Source: Agaricicola taiwanensis (GTDB lineage Bacteria > Pseudomonadota > Alphaproteobacteria > Rhizobiales > Methylopilaceae). From it: a stretch of 64,000 bases of DNA. The notes under the pieces are model-generated. The model saw nothing but the letters and a program-made list of their open reading frames with translations, searched no databases and was not told the origin of the DNA. A program made the translations under genes and the position numbers. Positions 60,023 to 64,000 of the stretch are shown piece by piece; within the stretch, counting starts at the first letter, position 1, and every line of letters starts with the position of its first letter. The stretch spans positions 1-64,000 of the forward strand of contig NZ_BMCP01000002.1 of NCBI RefSeq assembly GCF_014635245.1. Reading direction: 5' to 3'.

Positions 60023-60670
60023 ATGGATGACATCGTCGATACCCGCCTGATCCTCATCACGCCGCTCGTGTCGGACGCCGCGGCCTTTGAGCCGCGGCTT
60101 GCTGAGGCATGTGCCGCCGGCGATGTGGCCGCTGTGGTCCTGCGGCTGGCGGAGGCTGATGAACGAACCCTCCTGGAGCGGGCCAAGCCCTTGGTGGCCG
60201 TGGCGCAGCAGGCGGGCGCGGCCGTGCTCCTGGAGGGGCATGCCGACCTGGTTGGAAAGTCCGGCGCCGACGGCGTCCACACCCACGGCCTCGAGGGTGC
60301 GCGGGAGGCGGTGGAGCGTTTCCGCCCCCAGAAGATCGTTGGCGCCGGCCGGCTTCGGAGCCGCGATGAGGCCATGAGCGCCGGCGAGGGGGATGTAGAC
60401 TATGTGATGTTTGGAGACGCCGGCGCCGACGGCGGCCGCCCGCCCTTCGATGCGGTGGTGGAGCGCGTGGAATGGTGGGCAGAAGTGTTCCAGACGCCTT
60501 GCGTCGGTGTCGCGCCCCATGCGGAAGGCGTCGAGGCACTGGCGGCCGCGCGCGGCGAGTTCGTGGCACTCGATGCCTGGCTGTGGGATGAACCTGATAT
60601 CGCCGCCGTGGTGCGTGGGGCTCTTGCCGCCGTGGAAAAAGGCAAGAAGCTGGGAGCGGTGTCGGCATGA
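60023..60670 (+). CDS. Thiamine-phosphate-synthase-like protein (divergent ThiE)
   Basis: 215 residues with a TIM-barrel pattern of the ThiE family: RLILITPL, AAVVLRLAEADE, AGAAVLLEGHADLVGKSGAD, VDYVMFGD. Key ThiE residues look altered: the N-D-R segment reads LEGHAD and HLGQ-x-D reads HTHGLE, so diphosphate and HMP binding may be lost. It overlaps the next gene (ATGA at 60667) in a run ending with efp and suhB; this context is usual for a ThiE-like protein in rhizobia. A true thiamine role is doubtful. Confidence 0.75.
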   Translation: MDDIVDTRLILITPLVSDAAAFEPRLAEACAAGDVAAVVLRLAEADERTLLERAKPLVAVAQQAGAAVLLEGHADLVGKSGADGVHTHGLEGAREAVERFRPQKIVGAGRLRSRDEAMSAGEGDVDYVMFGDAGADGGRPPFDAVVERVEWWAEVFQTPCVGVAPHAEGVEALAAARGEFVALDAWLWDEPDIAAVVRGALAAVEKGKKLGAVSA

Positions 60671-61713
60671 CGGCAGAACGCCTTGGGCTGATCCTTCTGT
60701 TGGCGATGGGCGGCCCGGCCCTCGCGGCGCCTGCGCTGCCTCAGGTGGATCTGCCCATGGCGCTGGAACGCCGGATGCCTCCTCCGGTGGAGGAGCCTTC
60801 GGGAGATGCGGCCTTTGCCGCCTATCAGATCGGCCATTATTACGCCGCGCTTGATCTGGCGCTGCGGCGCGTGGAGAAGGATGGCAACGACGCGGCGGCG
60901 CTTACCCTTCTGGGCGAGCTTTACCGGCAGGGGCTCGGCGTTCCGGTTGACCTGGAGCAGGCGGTGGATTGGTACAGCGCCGCGGCACAGCGCGGCGATG
61001 TTTCCGCCGCGATCGCGCTTGCGCTGATGAAGATCGAAGGCGCCGGCACCGCCCGCGACATGGCGGGGGCGGCCAGGCTGTTTGAGCAGGCCGCCGCAAA
61101 GGGCAATGCGCAGGCCCATTACAACCTCGGTCTGCTCAGGCTTCAGGGGCAGGGTCTTGAGCTGGATACCGGCAAGGCCGCGGAACACTTCCGCATCGCG
61201 GCGGAAGCGGGCGACAGCGATGCCCAATATGCCTATGCGACCATGCTGAAGGACGGCCGTCTCGGCCCGCCCAACGCCGAAGCGGCGGCGGAATGGCTTG
61301 GCAAGGCGGCGGCGCAGGGCAACATCATCGCCCAGATCGAATATGCCATCGCGCTCTTCAATGGCGACGGCCTTGCGAAGGACGAAGAGGCGGCAGCCCG
61401 CAATTTCGCCTTGGCCGCCGGCAAGGGAAATCCGATCGCTGAGAACCGGCTGGCGCGGCTCTATGCCAATGGCCGCGGCGTGCCGCTTGATCCGGTGAAA
61501 GCCATGGCTTGGCACCTTCTGGCGCAAGCCGGCGGTCGGGATGATCCCTGGCTCGACGTTTTCGTCCAGCGCCTGCCCGAGGAAACCCGCCGACAAGGCT
61601 ATGCTCAGGCGCAGCAATGGCGGGGGATCGAATTGCTGGCTCTTGACGGCTCGCGGCCAACGGGGCAAACGACCGACCAGCCCAATTCCATCGCACCAGA
61701 AGTGACCCCATGA
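60667..61713 (+). CDS. Sel1-repeat (TPR-like) exported protein
   Basis: 348 residues. A signal peptide ([15 protein letters not shown], cleavage near residue 20) and about six Sel1 repeats of 36 residues follow, for example [40 protein letters not shown], and [21 protein letters not shown] periplasmic scaffold; partner unknown. Its stop overlaps the efp start by 4 nt. Confidence 0.88.
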   Translation: MTAERLGLILLLAMGGPALAAPALPQVDLPMALERRMPPPVEEPSGDAAFAAYQIGHYYAALDLALRRVEKDGNDAAALTLLGELYRQGLGVPVDLEQAVDWYSAAAQRGDVSAAIALALMKIEGAGTARDMAGAARLFEQAAAKGNAQAHYNLGLLRLQGQGLELDTGKAAEHFRIAAEAGDSDAQYAYATMLKDGRLGPPNAEAAAEWLGKAAAQGNIIAQIEYAIALFNGDGLAKDEEAAARNFALAAGKGNPIAENRLARLYANGRGVPLDPVKAMAWHLLAQAGGRDDPWLDVFVQRLPEETRRQGYAQAQQWRGIELLALDGSRPTGQTTDQPNSIAPEVTP

Positions 61714-62273
61714 AGATCAACGGCAACCAGATCACCCCCGGTAACGTCATCACCCACCAGGGCGGCCTCTGGGTCGCGGTCAAGACCATGGCGGTGAAGC
61801 CCGGCAAGGGCGGCGCCTTCAATCAGGTGGAACTGAAGAACCTCATCGACGGCCGCAAACTGAACGAGCGCTTCCGCGCCGATGAGACCGTGGAAAAGGT
61901 GCGGCTGGAACAGAAGGACTATCAGTTCCTCTATGCCGAGGGCGACAACCTCGTCTTCATGGATACCGAGAGCTACGAGCAGATCACCATCTCGCAGGAC
62001 TTCCTGGGCGATCGCGTTGCCTTCCTGCAGGACGGCATGATGGTGACCGTGGAAAGCCACGAAGAGACGCCAATCGGCGTGAAGCTTCCGGACTACGTGA
62101 CGCTCGAGATCACTGAAGCTGATCCCGTGGTGAAGGGGCAGACGGCGGCCTCCTCGTACAAGCCGGCTAAGCTCGAGAACGGTCTGCGCGTCCTGGTGCC
62201 GCCCTTCATCGCAACCGGCGAGCGCATCGTCGTCGACACCAACGAAGTAACCTACGTCCGCCGCGCCGACTGA
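61710..62273 (+). CDS. efp: Elongation factor P
   Basis: 187 residues with three OB/KOW-like domains. The ribosome-contacting lysine is K33 in KPGKGGAF, and [16 protein letters not shown] near the end is typical. It relieves stalling at polyproline. No epmA/epmB gene is nearby. Overlaps the Sel1 gene by 4 nt, suggesting coupling. Confidence 0.97.
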   Translation: MKINGNQITPGNVITHQGGLWVAVKTMAVKPGKGGAFNQVELKNLIDGRKLNERFRADETVEKVRLEQKDYQFLYAEGDNLVFMDTESYEQITISQDFLGDRVAFLQDGMMVTVESHEETPIGVKLPDYVTLEITEADPVVKGQTAASSYKPAKLENGLRVLVPPFIATGERIVVDTNEVTYVRRAD

Positions 62274-62341
62274 TCGGCGCCGAAGCCTTGCGCGTGTGCC
62301 TTTCCCGGCCGCGCTTTGCGGCTTGAGTGTAAGGAAAATCC

Positions 62342-63130
62342 ATGCCCCGTTCCGCTCTGATGACCGTGATGGCCCGCGCCGTGCTCGCCGCGGGCAAGGG
62401 CATGCGCCGCGACTTCAACGAGGTCGAACAGCTGCAGGTCTCGATCAAGGGGCCGGCTGATTTCGTTTCCGCAGCCGACCGCCGTGCGGAGGAGACCATC
62501 CGCCGTGAGCTTGAAAAGGCGCGGCCCGGATATGGCTTCCTGATGGAAGAGGCCGGTGAGATCCCAGGCACGGACGCAGAGCACCGCTGGATCGTGGATC
62601 CGCTCGATGGAACCACCAATTTCCTGCACGGCATGCCGCATTTCGCCATCTCGGTGGCATTGGAGCGGGCCGGCAACATCGTCGCCGGGATCATCTATAA
62701 TCCCGCTACCGACGAGCTCTACACAGCCGAGCGCGGGCAGGGTGCCTATTTCAATGACCGCCGCATCCGGGTGGCGGCACGTCAGAAGCTGCGTGAGTCG
62801 GTGATCGCCTGCGGCATCCCCTTCATGGGGCATGGCGAGCATGACACGTTCCGGGCGGAGCTTGCCAAGGTGCAGGCGCAGGTGGCGGGCGTGCGTCGCT
62901 TCGGATCCGCGGCGCTCGATCTCGCCTGGGTCGCCTCCGGCCGCTTCGATGGCTATTGGGAACGGCATCTGCAAGCCTGGGACATTGCGGCCGGACTGCT
63001 TCTGGTGAAAGAAGCCGGCGGCTATGTCAGCGACGCCTGGGGCGGACAGAAAATGCTGGAGACCGGCACGGTCGTGGCGGGCAACGAGACGATCCAGCGT
63101 GACCTGCTGCGTCTGGTGGGCAAGGTCTGA
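62342..63130 (+). CDS. suhB: Inositol-1-monophosphatase
   Basis: 262 residues. Metal ligands are seen in MEEAGE near 65 and DPLDGTTNFLHGMPHFAISV near 81-100, and the distal site in WERHLQAWDIAAGLLLV near 212. It dephosphorylates inositol 1-phosphate. TAAGGAAAATCC precedes the ATG; it follows efp by 68 nt, a common alphaproteobacterial order. Confidence 0.95.
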   Translation: MPRSALMTVMARAVLAAGKGMRRDFNEVEQLQVSIKGPADFVSAADRRAEETIRRELEKARPGYGFLMEEAGEIPGTDAEHRWIVDPLDGTTNFLHGMPHFAISVALERAGNIVAGIIYNPATDELYTAERGQGAYFNDRRIRVAARQKLRESVIACGIPFMGHGEHDTFRAELAKVQAQVAGVRRFGSAALDLAWVASGRFDGYWERHLQAWDIAAGLLLVKEAGGYVSDAWGGQKMLETGTVVAGNETIQRDLLRLVGKV

Positions 63131-63182
63131 TCGGGCGACGTGTGGCTGCCGCAGCAACGAGCGGCTTAATTTCTGAAAGGGA

Positions 63183-63224
63183 AGGAATTCGTGGATACCC
63201 GGGCCAAGCCCGGGCATGACGACG
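63183..63224 (-). repeat. Dispersed palindromic repeat, copy 2
   Basis: Minus-strand reading: CGTCATGCCCGGGCTTGGCC followed by CGGGTATCCACGAATTCCTT. ATGCCCGGGC and its near-complement GCCCGGGTAT form the hairpin. It faces copy 3, 57 nt away. Confidence 0.8.
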
Positions 63225-63281
63225 ATTGCGCTTCCCATACCCAACCAAACATTGCCGAAATCCACCGACGCTTGCCGCAAC

Positions 63282-63322
63282 CGTCATGCCCGCCCTTGGG
63301 GCGGTATCCACGAGTTCCTTCT
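63282..63322 (+). repeat. Dispersed palindromic repeat, copy 3
   Basis: Plus-strand CGTCATGCCCGCCCTTGGGG followed by CGGTATCCACGAGTTCCTTC. Same frame as copies 1 and 2, with different hairpin arms, and inverted relative to copy 2. Confidence 0.8.
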
Positions 63323-63346
63323 TGGCCTGCCTTGCGGCCATAGGAC

Positions 63347-63862
63347 TTACCGCATCGCCGCCAGAGCCCGCACTGTGCGGTGGTGGGCGTGGGTGATGGC
63401 AACGGCCAGCGCATCCGCGGCATCTGCGCTCGTGGTGCTGGCGGCGGGCAGCAGCACGCGGATCATGGCCTGGATCTGGCCCTTGTCGGCATGGCCGCTG
63501 CCGACCACCGACTTCTTGACCAGATTGGCCGCATATTCCCCCACCGGCAGTCCGGCGCGCGCAGGCGCGAGAAGCCCTATGCCGCGTGCCTGGCCGAGTT
63601 TCAGCGTCGAGGCAGGATTGGTGTTGACGAAGGTCTCCTCCACCGCTGCCTCGTCAGGACGATGGGCCACGATCACACTGGCGATGCCGTCGTAGAGCGC
63701 GGACAGGCGTTCGGCCAGGCTCAGCTTGTCATTGGACAGGATGACGCCGCAGGCCACATAGGACAGCCGCGAACCCGCGCTGTCGATCACGCCCCAGCCG
63801 GTGCGCCTGAGGCCGGGATCGATACCGAGGATGCGGATCGTATGCTGCTGCATTGCTGACAT
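63347..63862 (-). CDS. ruvC: Holliday junction resolvase RuvC
   Basis: 171 residues, RNase H-fold nuclease resolving Holliday junctions with RuvAB. Catalytic acids: D14 in [14 protein letters not shown]74/E75 in [12 protein letters not shown], and D147/D150 in [12 protein letters not shown]. It is at the right end and reads leftward; ruvA and ruvB would lie downstream in many relatives, but here the next gene is suhB on the other strand, with the repeats between. Confidence 0.95.
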   Translation of the reverse strand: MSAMQQHTIRILGIDPGLRRTGWGVIDSAGSRLSYVACGVILSNDKLSLAERLSALYDGIASVIVAHRPDEAAVEETFVNTNPASTLKLGQARGIGLLAPARAGLPVGEYAANLVKKSVVGSGHADKGQIQAMIRVLLPAASTTSADAADALAVAITHAHHRTVRALAAMR

Positions 63863-63927
63863 CCAACAATAAGTCAGAAACCGTGACCGTTTACGCGATG
63901 GTCAAACTTCCGTGCCACATTCCGGCC

Positions 63928-64000
63928 ATGATTAATCGCCGCAAACATCCCCGCAGGGACATCAGACTTGATGCCATAGTAACCTGTCGCCTTACGGGCG
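63928..64000 (+). CDS. Start of a probable PilZ-domain protein (partial)
   Basis: The frame from the ATG at 63928 begins MINRRKHPRRDIRLDAIV and continues off the window. An RRKHPR-type segment followed by a hydrophobic strand is the start of many short PilZ (cyclic-di-GMP-binding) proteins. Only 24 codons are visible and no good ribosome site is seen. Confidence 0.45.
   Translation, partial: MINRRKHPRRDIRLDAIVTCRLTG

Noticed and set aside
62274-62341. suhB-type small RNA upstream of suhB
   Set aside because: Only a weak hairpin (GCCGCGCTTTGCGGC) and no terminator were seen; too short for a separate RNA.

Overview
The window is chromosomal DNA from a high-GC alphaproteobacterium, most likely of the Hyphomicrobiales (Rhizobiales) or a close relative. 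This rests on the gene content: CpdR, GapR (DUF2312), TrcR (DUF1013) and RcdA (DUF1465), DUF1192, DUF1036 next to pyruvate kinase, the three-subunit PntAA/PntAB/PntB transhydrogenase preceded by an aa3-oxidase subunit IV, OpgC, and N-formylglutamate amidohydrolases beside cpdR and gapR. No plasmid, phage, IS or CRISPR hallmark was seen, so most of the window is ordinary core genome with a few foreign or unusual spots.

Layout. 1-1002: NAD(P)-dependent 3-hydroxyacid dehydrogenase. 1226-5334: a clearly AT-richer two-gene island coding a PD-(D/E)XK nuclease-like protein and a 1071-residue Ski2-like SF2 helicase. This is the architecture of Hachiman/AbpAB anti-phage systems and the best candidate for an undescribed or divergent system here. 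5348-11443: gltBD glutamate synthase. 11737-18776: Hsp20 with a ROSE-like RNA thermometer, hydrolases, a hexapeptide acyltransferase, a HisN-like phosphatase, a predicted autonomous small RNA (15115-15205), an N-formylglutamate amidohydrolase, cpdR, tRNA-Val(GAC) and L36. 18777-22424: pyruvate kinase, DUF1036, a glycerate-kinase relic, a fused N-formylglutamate amidohydrolase-DUF1244 gene, and gapR. 22541-29616: cell-envelope genes (DUF882 peptidase-like, L,D-transpeptidase), a sigma-54 activator and oligoendopeptidase F.

29678-35959: a PLD-family enzyme, a UbiB/ABC1 kinase, COX IV and pntAA-pntAB-pntB. 36020-41125: cupin, TPR lipoprotein, S21, purEK, a long intergenic region, cspA and two DUF465 genes. 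41347-43903: opgC and a PAP2-family membrane gene interrupted by an in-frame TAG. 43995-49233: trcR, quinone oxidoreductase, DUF1192, rcdA (with an upstream CtrA-type box), L31 and an ABC exporter. 49333-51506: a palindromic repeat and an OmpA/MotA-like membrane pair. 51543-58647: three regulator-controlled accessory loci (MarR/DUF899/VOC; ArsR/EamA; MarR-EmrB-EmrA efflux). 58822-63862: class I aldolase, a thiE-like/sel1/efp/suhB run, inverted dispersed repeats and ruvC. The right edge cuts the start of a probable PilZ gene.

The cell-cycle genes form a functional theme. CpdR and RcdA are ClpXP adaptors for CtrA turnover, GapR is a nucleoid protein, and TrcR is a cell-cycle transcription regulator. 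All assignments come from reading the sequence without database searches; small-RNA, operator and promoter calls are predictions.
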